In this document: one piece after another, positions 24,234-33,150 of the stretch
Position numbering within the stretch: the first letter of the stretch is position 1
Layout of the letters: each line of letters starts with the position of its first letter
Assembly: GCF_024721155.1 (NCBI RefSeq)
Contig: NZ_JAHVAP010000014.1
Location: 1-64,000, forward strand
Source: Mucilaginibacter phenanthrenivorans
GTDB taxonomy: Bacteria; Bacteroidota; Bacteroidia; Sphingobacteriales; Sphingobacteriaceae
Length of the DNA: 64,000 nt
Direction: 5' to 3'
Position numbers and translations under genes: made by a program
Notes under the pieces: model-generated
What the model saw: only the letters and a program-made list of their open reading frames with translations
Told to the model about the DNA's origin: nothing
Database searches by the model: none

Positions 24234-25289
24234 CTATGGTACTTCTACTGCGTTTAAGATCCCCGTGATAATATCCTCCGTTGTCATGTTCTCGGCTTCA
24301 GCTTCATAGGTTAAACCTATCCTGTGCCTTAACACATCGTGGCAAACGGCGCGAACATCTTCCGGAATTACATATCCCCTGCGCTTGATAAAGGCATACG
24401 CCTTTGACGCTAATGCAAGGTTGATGCTTGCCCTCGGCGAGCCGCCAAAACTGATGAGGTTTTTGTAATTGGCAAGTTTGTACTGCTCTGGGTAACGGGT
24501 TGCAAAAACAATATCGATGATGTATTGCTCAATCTTTTCATCCATATACACTTCGCGCACCACCTTACGTGCCTTGATGATATCATCAGGGCGGATAACA
24601 GGATTTGGCTTCAACATCCCCTGCGGAGATATATTTGAACGTACTATTCTTTTCTCGTCCTCCTTGTTCGGATAGCCTATAACAACCTTCAGCATGAAAC
24701 GGTCAACCTGTGCTTCCGGTAATGGATAGGTTCCTTCCTGTTCTATAGGGTTTTGGGTGGCAAGCACCAAAAACGGTGTAGGCAGCGGGAAAGTGTTATC
24801 GCCAATGGTAACCTGGCGTTCCTGCATGGCTTCAAGTAAAGCGCTCTGCACCTTTGCCGGTGCACGGTTTATCTCATCAGCTAAAATAAAGTTACTGAAT
24901 AAAGGCCCTTTCCTTACTATAAACTCTTCCTTTTTTTGGTTGTAGATCATGGTACCCAGTAAATCGGCAGGTAGCAAATCCGGTGTAAACTGGATACGGC
25001 TAAAATCAGCCTGGATACATTTCGACAGCGTATTAATCGCCAATGTTTTCGCAAGTCCGGGTACGCCTTCCAGCAGGATATGGCCATCAGCTAGCAAACC
25101 TATCAGCAAACGGTCAACCATATTTTTCTGTCCCACAATCACTTTATCCATTTCCATTTTAAGGATGTCGATAAAAGCGCTCTCCCGTTGGATCATCTCG
25201 TTCAGCGCACGTATGTCAGTTGAATAAGACGCACTTCCCACCAAGGCATCAGGCGAAGAATGCCCGGTATTACTATTTATTTCTTCCAT
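24234..25289 (-). CDS. MoxR-type AAA+ ATPase
   Basis: A 351-residue MoxR-family AAA+ ATPase. Seen: Walker A in HILLEGVPGLAKTLAIN, Walker B in NFILADEINRAPAKVQSALLEAMQERQVTIG, sensor I in LVLATQNPIEQEGTYPLPEAQVDRFM, and the C-terminal lid with FGGSPRASINLALASKAYAFIKRRGYV. MoxR ATPases act as chaperones that activate VWA-domain partners; DUF58, BatA and BatB follow. First gene of the Bat operon. A 30-residue N-terminal extension precedes the core. Confidence 0.95.
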   Translation of the reverse strand: MEEINSNTGHSSPDALVGSASYSTDIRALNEMIQRESAFIDILKMEMDKVIVGQKNMVDRLLIGLLADGHILLEGVPGLAKTLAINTLSKCIQADFSRIQFTPDLLPADLLGTMIYNQKKEEFIVRKGPLFSNFILADEINRAPAKVQSALLEAMQERQVTIGDNTFPLPTPFLVLATQNPIEQEGTYPLPEAQVDRFMLKVVIGYPNKEDEKRIVRSNISPQGMLKPNPVIRPDDIIKARKVVREVYMDEKIEQYIIDIVFATRYPEQYKLANYKNLISFGGSPRASINLALASKAYAFIKRRGYVIPEDVRAVCHDVLRHRIGLTYEAEAENMTTEDIITGILNAVEVP

Positions 25290-25314
25290 TAAACTATTAT
25301 TATTTTTTGGTAGG

Positions 25315-25322
25315 CAAACTTA
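25315..25322 (-). promoter_or_regulatory. Candidate -7 box for the Bat operon
   Basis: On the minus strand TAAGTTTG matches the Bacteroidota TAnnTTTG -7 consensus and ends 25 bases before the moxR ATG. I see no good TTG at the expected -33 distance, so this is a candidate only. Confidence 0.4.
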
Positions 25323-25568
25323 AACAGATGATCAATTTTTTGCCAGTAAAATGTGAGGTATAAATGTTAAAATTTGTTAAAATTAACATTATTTGACGTT
25401 AATGAGGACTTGACTACTCTAAAAACGAGCACGGTTGAAAAATATCGGGGTATTAGTGACGCACTAATTAAGCACCAACGTTAAAATGATAAGGTTGTTA
25501 ATAAATATTACCAAAATTATAAGCTACCTGCTTCTCAATAACTTATGATTTAGCAGGAAGTGTGGATT

Positions 25569-25739
25569 TTATACTGGGTAGGTTTTATAAGCGAGGAAAA
25601 AAAACACCATGTCGCCGGAAGTAATTAGCAGCACATGTCCAAAATTAATGTATGGATATGTTTCAAATGCCACGTAACCAAGCAATCCTAATCCAATAAA
25701 CGCAATAAGCAAATAGAGGTACCTAAATCTAGAATTCAT
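25569..25739 (-). CDS. Small two-helix membrane protein, 56 residues
   Basis: A short ORF starting MNSRFRYLYLLIAFIGLGLL and ending YKTYPV. It has two hydrophobic segments (about residues 7-25 and 35-50) joined by FETYPYINFGH, with basic residues at the N terminus; the topology fits a small inner-membrane protein. It lies alone, 280 bases upstream of moxR on the same strand. Family not recognised. The clear TM pattern and balanced codon use against an AT-rich background favour a real gene. Confidence 0.6.
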   Translation of the reverse strand: MNSRFRYLYLLIAFIGLGLLGYVAFETYPYINFGHVLLITSGDMVFFFLAYKTYPV

Positions 25740-26393
25740 AATAATTTATCAATAGTTCAAAAAAATCCAGTATAACCGGAACTATAAAACACACAACACT
25801 AAGTAATTAAAGACGATTAGGGTAGCCTATGTAATTTATTTACTAAAATCGTACCATAATGCAACATCCTGCTGTTATGCGCCTTTTTAATATATATTTC
25901 AATGATTCAACTTTTTAACTACAATTTCATTAAGAAAACTTCAGCGTCAATAGTGGCAATAAAACCATTTATCGGGGAGTTTTTTCCCATCTTTTTCTTG
26001 CAGCAAAATTCAGCTTCCATAGTTTATAAAAAATCGCGTATTCATATGATTTTTTTTATTTATCATTTCTTTCTACTACTAAGAAAAATATTGAGCAAGT
26101 GGAAATTTTTAAAACCTATTTGATAGTAATTTACCTTAAGTTAAAAGCCTATCAATAAACTAATTACCTTTAATTATTTACGTAAAAACCAATGCAGCCG
26201 TTTTCGTTAACTGCAAAAAATATTTTTTTTAGAAAAGAATAAATGGGTAAAATAACAATCGGAAATACCTGTTAGGAATCAATTCCGATAGGATTATTGA
26301 TTGAGTACGCGCTGTGGAAACACGTCGCCGACGGCGTTTGAAAAAACAACTCTCTATGACTTACTAATACCGGTAATTAACCTGGTTAATATT

Positions 26394-28436
26394 TCATCTC
26401 CCCGATAGCAGGCTATAGATTTCCCGTTGGGCTTGTACCGCAGGTTTGCCGGCGGCAACTGGTACATTACGGGCATCCCGATCTAATGTCACTGCTTGTA
26501 CATTGTCATGCAATAGCAAGTCTATAATTTTAATGATCTCGTCTTTTACAGTCTCATCATATATCGGAAAGCAAACTTCAATTCTGTGGTAAATATTGCG
26601 GTTCATCCAATCGGCCGAACCAAGAAATACTTCCCTATTTCCATTATTGTTGAATATGAAGATCCGGCCGTGCTCCAGGTAGCGGTCAACAACGCGGATT
26701 ATGGTAATATTTTCGCTGAGACCGGCAACGCCCGGTACCAGGCAACAAATGCTTCGTACAATCATTGAGATTTTAACGCCGGCCTGCGATGCCTCATACA
26801 GCTTATTGATAAGCACCTGTTCTTCAAGGTTATTTACCTTTATTGTGATGCTTGCAGGTTTACCTGCCCTGGCAAATGCTATTTCACGGTCAATCAGCTC
26901 AATAAACCGCCTTTGCAGGTTAAATTGAGCAACTAACAAGTGTTTAAACTGAATTTGTTTTTCTTCTGCCGGCTTTTCCCGTTTGCTTAAAAACATAAAC
27001 ACCAATTCCATTTCGCGCAGCAGATCGTTGTTGGAGGTAAAAAGAATATGGTCAGTATAAAACTTGGCTGTTGATTCGTTGAAATTCCCTGTAGCCAGCA
27101 AGCCCGTATAAACCATGCGATTGTTCTTCTGAGTTTTTACAATAGCTATTTTTGCGTGGACTTTAAGGGCGGTAATGCTATAAACAATTTTAACACCAGC
27201 CGCCTTCATTTTTTTGGCCCACTTCAGGTTGTTGGCTTCATCAAAGCGGGCCTTCAACTCAACCATTACGGTTACGTCCTTGCCGCTCTTTGCCGCGCTT
27301 ATCAGCGCGTTTACAATCAGTGAATTGCTTGCGACACGGTATAACGTAATATAAATCTCTTTAACGTCCGGATTGATCGCGGCCTCGTTAAAGAAGCGCA
27401 ATACCGGGTGATAGCTTTGATACGGCGTATGAATAATCATGTCCCTATCGGCTATCAAGGATGCTATGGTTGTAGTTTCTTCTACCCCCTCAGGGTTAAC
27501 AGCGGGCCAGTCCTGGTAAGCGGTTCCCGGAGTCTTTACAGGTAATGAGAAAAAATCCTTCAGGTTATGATAAACACCCCCTGCTGTCGCATTGGCATTT
27601 TGCAGATCGAGTTGCCGGGTTGCCATTTGCATAATGCGCAAAGGAATACCCGATTGATACAAAAAACGGGTTGCCAGGCCAGCATCTCTCTTCTTTAGCT
27701 GTTTTTCAATCTCCTCAGAAAGATCGCCGGGATATTCATCCTGCAGATCAAGTTCCGCATCGCGGGTTATTTTGATGCTGTAACAGCCATGGATCTCACA
27801 ATCCTTAAATACTTTATCGAGGTTGTTTCTTATGATATCATCTAAAAATGCAATATATGTTGTATTATCAACCTTAATCGTAAAAAAACGGGGAAGCTCA
27901 TCAGACGGAATATTGAGCATTACTATTTTTGCAGACCCACCGGACCTAACCAAATTCACGACAAAGTACAATTTGTTGTTTTCCGGGAAGAATTTATTAC
28001 CCTCATCCAAAACAACGGGCTGTAAAAACGCCAACACCTCCGATAAAAAATATTCCCGGGCCGCGTTTTTCACCGCATCAGGGAATGGCTCGTTATACAA
28101 GAGATGAACATTAATATCCTTTAGTAATGGAATTAACCGACCGCGCAATATCGCCCCAAACTTTTCCTGATGGGCATTAATCAAATCAATGGCCTTTTTC
28201 AGGACGTTCTCCTGTTCGTCAGCATCTATGTTATTACCGTCTTTTTCTCCAATTTTTTTCAAGGCGCGTAATACAGGCATTCTCACCCGATAAAACTCGT
28301 CCAGGTTTGATGAGAAAATACTCAGAAATTTTATCCGCTCCAGAAGCGGGACGTTCTCGTTGGAAGCCTCGTCCATTACACGTTCGTTAAAAGAGAGCCA
28401 GCTTAAGTCACGGTTAAAAAAACGACCTTGTCCCAT
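26394..28436 (-). CDS. ppk1: Polyphosphate kinase 1
   Basis: A 680-residue PPK1, which reversibly transfers the gamma-phosphate of ATP to inorganic polyphosphate. Seen: N-terminal FFNRDLSWLSFNERVMDEA, FLSIFSSNLDEFYRVR, the middle FRTLYRVASNS-like segment IYITLYRVASNSLIVNALI, the autophosphorylated-His motif LKVHAKIAIVK, and the C-terminal GVKISMIVRSICCLVPGV and VDRYLEHGRIFIF. Full length. Its ATG immediately follows the stop codon of the HD/PycTM gene, so the two are one operon. Confidence 0.95.
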   Translation of the reverse strand: MGQGRFFNRDLSWLSFNERVMDEASNENVPLLERIKFLSIFSSNLDEFYRVRMPVLRALKKIGEKDGNNIDADEQENVLKKAIDLINAHQEKFGAILRGRLIPLLKDINVHLLYNEPFPDAVKNAAREYFLSEVLAFLQPVVLDEGNKFFPENNKLYFVVNLVRSGGSAKIVMLNIPSDELPRFFTIKVDNTTYIAFLDDIIRNNLDKVFKDCEIHGCYSIKITRDAELDLQDEYPGDLSEEIEKQLKKRDAGLATRFLYQSGIPLRIMQMATRQLDLQNANATAGGVYHNLKDFFSLPVKTPGTAYQDWPAVNPEGVEETTTIASLIADRDMIIHTPYQSYHPVLRFFNEAAINPDVKEIYITLYRVASNSLIVNALISAAKSGKDVTVMVELKARFDEANNLKWAKKMKAAGVKIVYSITALKVHAKIAIVKTQKNNRMVYTGLLATGNFNESTAKFYTDHILFTSNNDLLREMELVFMFLSKREKPAEEKQIQFKHLLVAQFNLQRRFIELIDREIAFARAGKPASITIKVNNLEEQVLINKLYEASQAGVKISMIVRSICCLVPGVAGLSENITIIRVVDRYLEHGRIFIFNNNGNREVFLGSADWMNRNIYHRIEVCFPIYDETVKDEIIKIIDLLLHDNVQAVTLDRDARNVPVAAGKPAVQAQREIYSLLSGR

Positions 28437-29756
28437 TTATCTAGCAGGAATTGTAGTTGGAACCTTACCATAAAACGCCGCCGCTATAATAAACGCGATA
28501 ACGGACACTATTAGGCCGAACATAAATATATTATACGCTATACGCAGTAGCCTGTATTTTCGCCCTAAAACAACGCCCTGGGCGTATACGTCCCTTATCA
28601 GGCTACCATACAAAAAATCCTTATCGATCATCATTTTTTGCATCCCATAGTTATATTCATCCAGAGTAGCCTTATAAAAGTTACCAAAAAACAGCAGATT
28701 AACTCTTCTATTGTTTACATCCTCCCGTGTAAAATTACCTGCGGGGATTGAGGGCCTTGTGGACAGTATAGAAAACGTCATAGCCAGCAGGCTAACCGTG
28801 AGCAAGATAAATGTAGGGATCACCAGGTAGCCGTACTCGCTTAACCTCCGCAGCAGTAAGCTAAGCACTGCAGATAAAATAATGGAATTAACGGTAATCA
28901 TTATATGCGCCTTATTGTCGGCCATATCACTTAAGCGCTGGTGATTGCTTGAACTGATCCTGAACATGGTTTCTATTCCCTTTTCAGGTTTGTCCTTTTC
29001 TTTTATCTTTTTCTTTTTATCATCAGAGTCAGACACCGGAGCCAGGCTGGGTTCCTTTTCAGTTATAATTGTTGCGTCAAATTGCAATTTCTCTTCCTTA
29101 TGCAATTTCTTCGCAGCTTTTTCCTGGTCTTTCTCTACTTTTTTCTGTTGATCAGCTTCCTCTTCCTCCCATTTATTCTTTAGCTTTTCCAGGTTTTTCT
29201 CCTTGGTATCATTCAACAATAACTTGCAATAGTCGGTATGAAAGCTTTGCCCTTCCAAAAACTTTATCGATTTTTCGCGCCACTGCTGCTTGCTAAGATT
29301 AGCATCATACAAAAGGTTTATCTCCTTCAACAACAGCTTATCCTTTTCCTTAAAGTCATCAGTACCTAAATGGAATACATCCGCATCGCAAACAATTTCT
29401 TCCAATAATGTTTTTGGCGATTGCGGCATTTTGGTTGCCAGGATACAATTTACCATCAAATCGATATGCTTTTTGTCAACTCCCCTCTCGCCGAAAAATG
29501 CTACCGCCAAATCAGCGCCCTTTTCCTCATGATTTGCCACATCAACCATATACCCAAGGTCGTGAAACCAAACAGCGCCCAAAACGATAAAGAAATCGTC
29601 ATCGCTAAGCTGGTAATGATTAGCAATTTGTATTGCTGCAGCAACTACATCCTGGGTATGATTTAAGTTATGGTATAATAGCTTACTGGTATCGTGCGTT
29701 TTATAAAAATTGAGCACGTAATCCTGAGCCTGTTCAAGTAATTGCTGATAATTCAT
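28437..29756 (-). CDS. HD phosphohydrolase fused to a PycTM-like membrane domain
   Basis: A roughly 439-residue two-domain protein. N-terminal HD domain (residues about 1-190): HNLNHTQDVV, AVWFHDLGY (His65-Asp66) and VCDADVFHLG give the H...HD...D metal set of nucleotide-type phosphohydrolases. A Lys/Glu-rich linker (about 190-260) probably forms a coiled coil. The C-terminal part (RISSSNHQRLSDMADNKAHIMITVNSIILS, two TM helices, a loop, two or three more TM helices) matches the DUF5706/PycTM fold of Pycsar effectors. No nucleotide cyclase gene is nearby; ppk1 follows without a gap. Start at 29756 (MNYQQ) chosen over a Met 8 codons upstream. Confidence 0.82.
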   Translation of the reverse strand: MNYQQLLEQAQDYVLNFYKTHDTSKLLYHNLNHTQDVVAAAIQIANHYQLSDDDFFIVLGAVWFHDLGYMVDVANHEEKGADLAVAFFGERGVDKKHIDLMVNCILATKMPQSPKTLLEEIVCDADVFHLGTDDFKEKDKLLLKEINLLYDANLSKQQWREKSIKFLEGQSFHTDYCKLLLNDTKEKNLEKLKNKWEEEEADQQKKVEKDQEKAAKKLHKEEKLQFDATIITEKEPSLAPVSDSDDKKKKIKEKDKPEKGIETMFRISSSNHQRLSDMADNKAHIMITVNSIILSAVLSLLLRRLSEYGYLVIPTFILLTVSLLAMTFSILSTRPSIPAGNFTREDVNNRRVNLLFFGNFYKATLDEYNYGMQKMMIDKDFLYGSLIRDVYAQGVVLGRKYRLLRIAYNIFMFGLIVSVIAFIIAAAFYGKVPTTIPAR

Positions 29757-29878
29757 AGTGACAGATAGTTTGACGGGCAAATTAGCATTTATTTGCGGTT
29801 GATTTAAATAGTGGTAACTTGCTTAACATCTGTAAAAATAAACATTCAATCTGCAAAAACGCTCCAAGCCCCCTATTC

Positions 29879-30490
29879 ATGTGTATATTTTTTTATAAAA
29901 ACATTATACTGACAATATTCATACAACTGTTAATAACCCTGCTTTGTTTAAACAATGCTGCTGCTCAATCGCCACTACAAAAATTTGACGACAGAGTGAT
30001 GATAGACCTCCAAAATACACGAACGCCGGAGAAGACTGACTTTATGCTCTTTATGTCAAACACTTACCGTTACGGTGATATCGGTGTGCCTGCGGCAATG
30101 CTTGTCGGCGGGATTATCGATCATAATGCGACATTGCGCCAAAACTCCTTGTATGTGGCCAGCAGCACGGCAGTATCTTACGGATTGATGCTATTGATAA
30201 AACATGTGGTTAAGCGCCCAAGACCTTTTATTCAAAATATCAATATAGTTCCGGTGTATCGGGCAGGCAGCACATCATTTCCATCGGGCCATGCGGCATC
30301 AACAATCGCTACTGCAACGGCCTTGTCAATGGCTTATCCCAAGTGGTACATTATTGCCCCCGCGTTTTTATGGGCCGGAACAGTTAGCTATTCCCGTATG
30401 TATTTAGGTGAACATTACCCTACCGATGTTGCTGCCGGTGCAGTACTTGGAGCAGGTTCGGCAGTTTCGCTTATGTTCATAAAAAAATAA
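29879..30490 (+). CDS. PAP2-family phosphatase
   Basis: A roughly 203-residue membrane-associated acid phosphatase. Seen: signal-like N terminus (IILTIFIQLLITLLCL, then AAAQS) and the three PAP2 motifs: KHVVKRPRP, SFPSGHAAS and SRMYLGEHYPTDVAAG, with all catalytic His and Arg residues. PAP2 enzymes act on lipid phosphates such as undecaprenyl pyrophosphate or phosphatidate, or on small phosphomonoesters. The start at 29879 gives a normal signal peptide; an ATG 60 bases upstream would add a polar extension. Transcribed alone, divergent from the HD/PycTM gene. Confidence 0.88.
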   Translation: MCIFFYKNIILTIFIQLLITLLCLNNAAAQSPLQKFDDRVMIDLQNTRTPEKTDFMLFMSNTYRYGDIGVPAAMLVGGIIDHNATLRQNSLYVASSTAVSYGLMLLIKHVVKRPRPFIQNINIVPVYRAGSTSFPSGHAASTIATATALSMAYPKWYIIAPAFLWAGTVSYSRMYLGEHYPTDVAAGAVLGAGSAVSLMFIKK

Positions 30491-30668
30491 AACCAAGGTG
30501 TTGTAGTTGGGGTTAAATTAAACAGTCATGTGTGTTTTTAAAATATTTCCAGGTTTCAATCGTCCTTCTTTATAAGAACACTTATATTAGGTAGGGTTAA
30601 TTTAATTTACTTATAGCTTCATCTAAGTTTAGTCAATATTACGTAATTACTTATAAGTCAAATTTTGG

Positions 30669-30676
30669 TAAATTTG
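30669..30676 (+). promoter_or_regulatory. Candidate -7 box of the GAF gene
   Basis: TAAATTTG fits the TAnnTTTG consensus and ends 23 bases before the ATG at 30700, a usual leader length. No exact TTG stands at -33. The rest of the 30491-30699 spacer is AT-rich without other features. Confidence 0.45.
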
Positions 30677-30699
30677 CATAGTTAAAACATTAACAATTT

Positions 30700-33090
30700 A
30701 TGTTGTTTCCGCAGTTTTCAGATAATCCATTCCAGATCAAACTCTCGTTTCATAAGATAATTGAGCGGTTGGAAGAAACTGCGTCAAATGAAACAGGCAT
30801 AGGCGCCAGAAGAGCCAAGGCGCTCCTGGCAGAAATACAACCGCATCCCGAGCTAAGGGATGGTATTGAGGGCCTTAACCAGATAGCCGACAATGAGACC
30901 AGGATCTCTCATTTATTGAGTGAGCTGTTTCCTGCTATTCTTTCCAAAAACGAGATAAAAGCGGTGAGCATCCCATACCTTGGGCTAACATTTAATTATA
31001 CCGAACGATTCAAAGAGATTCTTAACGCCGCCGGTAAATCATTCGATTTTAATATCCGAGATTTTGATGAACACCAGTTTTATGTAATGAGCTGCTGTAT
31101 TATACTTAATGCATTTTATGGCACACGCTTAGACTCGGGTAAACCATTATTTTATGATATACCTACGGCCGACGGTATCGTTAAGCATTACCGGATCTTA
31201 TATAACGCTGATTTTTTGGAGATTATCCCTACAGAAAAATCCAAGATGCTGACCAAGGAGGATATTGATCTTTTAATGGACAACTATGACGACCTTGCAC
31301 TGTGGAAGGAAAAATTTCCGCCAAACAGCTGGATTCTGAAGGGCTTTGGTATAATGACGTTATTTGACGCCACCGTTGAGAACGCTGTATCGAGCCTGAA
31401 AGGTAATTTATTGGGCAATGTTGAATCGACTGAATTGCAGGAAAACCTCGAAGCGATCTTCAGGTCTATATTCAAAATCCCCGACCTCCACATCGGCTTT
31501 ACATCTTTCGACAAAGAAAACGACAGGTTTACCGGCACATCCTCCGGGCAATCGGTAAAAAGTTACATGCTTGAAGGCAGGGCCGAAGGAGATTGTCAAC
31601 AAATGCTCAGGGCCGATTCTTATCAAAACCTGATAAAAAAGCATACGCCAATTGCTGTTACCGATCTGCCGGAGTTTGCGGCACAACACCCGGATAGTAA
31701 GCTTTCAAAACATTTTGCGGCGCAAAACATTCGAAGCTTTATTTTGGCGCCTGTTGTTAAAAATGGCACACTGCTGGGTATTTTAGAGCTGGTGTCGAAG
31801 AGAACCCGTGATCTCAACAGTGTTAATGCTAAAAAATTGGAGATCGTAATGCCTTTTATTGTGGATACCATTTATCGCAAGGTAACTGATCTGCAAACCC
31901 AGATCCAGGCCGTAATACAGAAAAATTACACCAAGCTACATCCCAGTGTAAACTGGAGATTCAGGGAAGAGGCACTTAAATATATCCAGGGTAAACATAA
32001 CGGCAAGCACTATACACCAAAGGAAATAGTTTTTCACGATGTTTATCCGTTATATGGACAAATCGACATCAAAGATTCATCAGTTACGCGGAATTTAAGT
32101 GTTACTAACGACTTAAACTACCAGTTGGAAAAACTGGTCATACTGCTGGAACAAATGCAACAGTCTGAAGTTATTGTGAATACCGAGCAGAAATTACTCG
32201 ATCTAAAAGCTTTTATTGACGATTTGGTGACCGGCGTAAAGGCAGATACCGAGCAGCATGTTCAAAACTATCTTGAATTAAATATCCATCCTTTATTAAC
32301 GGAAAATAAAAAATTCGGCAAGGAGATCTCAAAACAGATCAAGGATTATTTTAAACATACAGACAAGACGGCCGGGGGTTTTTATGCCAATCGCCGCAAG
32401 TATGAGGCCACATTAACGTCTATTAATGAAAGGCTGATCAGCATATTGGATAACAGGCAAACTGAGGCCCAGGGATATTTTCCACACTATTTTGAACGCT
32501 TTAAAACTGATGGGGTTGAACATAACCTCTATGTTGGTGCTTCGATAAGCCCCCACCAGCCGTTTGACTTCGCGCAGCTTGAACACCTGCGCTTTTGGCA
32601 ACTTTTGGTACTTTGCGAAATGGCCATGGATCAGCATCATCTTAAAAAAACACTTCCATATCCGTTAGGCGTTACATCTTTAATATTAATATTCAGCGCA
32701 CCCATATCAATTCGCTTCCGGATGGATGAGAAGCACTTTGATATCGATGGCGCTTATAATATCCGCTACGAGGTCATCAAAAAGCGTATCGATAAAGCGT
32801 TTATCAAGGGCACTAAAGAGCGGATAACTCAGCAAAATAAGATTACAATTATTTTTTCAAAGCTGGAAGAAGAGCTTGATTATATGAAATATATCAACCT
32901 GCTGCAGGATGAAGGAATTCTTGCTCCTAAAATTGAAGAATTTGAAGTTGAGGATCTGCAAGGGGTGTCAGGGTTAAAGGCGCTTCGGGTTGCTGTATTG
33001 CATAACCAGGATAAACCGGTTGAAAAAATATTTAACTACAGCGAATTTTATAAACAATTGAATCTCGTTACAATAGAGAATCAAAGCTGA
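30700..33090 (+). CDS. Large GAF-domain protein, unknown role
   Basis: A 796-residue cytoplasmic protein. A GAF-like domain lies around residues 240-400 (IFRSIFKIPDLHIGFTSFDKENDRF ... FILAPVVKNGTLLGILELVSKR). The N-terminal 230 residues and the C-terminal 390 residues are helix-rich and not assignable by eye; the C-terminal half includes coiled-coil-like stretches (DLNYQLEKLVILLEQMQQSE). No kinase, GGDEF or DNA-binding domain follows the GAF, so it is not a standard sensor. Stands alone in its transcription unit. Confidence 0.75.
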   Translation: MLFPQFSDNPFQIKLSFHKIIERLEETASNETGIGARRAKALLAEIQPHPELRDGIEGLNQIADNETRISHLLSELFPAILSKNEIKAVSIPYLGLTFNYTERFKEILNAAGKSFDFNIRDFDEHQFYVMSCCIILNAFYGTRLDSGKPLFYDIPTADGIVKHYRILYNADFLEIIPTEKSKMLTKEDIDLLMDNYDDLALWKEKFPPNSWILKGFGIMTLFDATVENAVSSLKGNLLGNVESTELQENLEAIFRSIFKIPDLHIGFTSFDKENDRFTGTSSGQSVKSYMLEGRAEGDCQQMLRADSYQNLIKKHTPIAVTDLPEFAAQHPDSKLSKHFAAQNIRSFILAPVVKNGTLLGILELVSKRTRDLNSVNAKKLEIVMPFIVDTIYRKVTDLQTQIQAVIQKNYTKLHPSVNWRFREEALKYIQGKHNGKHYTPKEIVFHDVYPLYGQIDIKDSSVTRNLSVTNDLNYQLEKLVILLEQMQQSEVIVNTEQKLLDLKAFIDDLVTGVKADTEQHVQNYLELNIHPLLTENKKFGKEISKQIKDYFKHTDKTAGGFYANRRKYEATLTSINERLISILDNRQTEAQGYFPHYFERFKTDGVEHNLYVGASISPHQPFDFAQLEHLRFWQLLVLCEMAMDQHHLKKTLPYPLGVTSLILIFSAPISIRFRMDEKHFDIDGAYNIRYEVIKKRIDKAFIKGTKERITQQNKITIIFSKLEEELDYMKYINLLQDEGILAPKIEEFEVEDLQGVSGLKALRVAVLHNQDKPVEKIFNYSEFYKQLNLVTIENQS

Positions 33091-33150
33091 TTGTAAAAAA
33101 CATCAGTTTACTCCCGGAATGCTGTGGCGCTGCCCAAAATTGCAGATATC

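Larger units (their letters stand above)
25290..26393. other. 1.1-kb AT-rich spacer between moxR and ppk
   Basis: This stretch holds the moxR promoter region on the minus strand and one convincing small ORF (25569-25739). The rest is AT-rich with no recognisable gene or RNA. An imperfect GC-rich dyad around 26324-26341 lies about 50 bases beyond the ppk stop and could be a weak terminator. An ORF at 25902-26123 (+) is AT-driven and was not accepted. Confidence 0.5.

Noticed and set aside
25902..26123. AT-rich 73-codon ORF on the + strand
   Set aside because: Phe/Ile/Lys-rich product explained by AT-rich DNA; no start signal or neighbour context.
28437..29756. Pycsar anti-phage operon
   Set aside because: No uridylate/cytidylate cyclase gene nearby and the effector-like domain is fused to an HD enzyme next to ppk1, so a defence operon is not supported.
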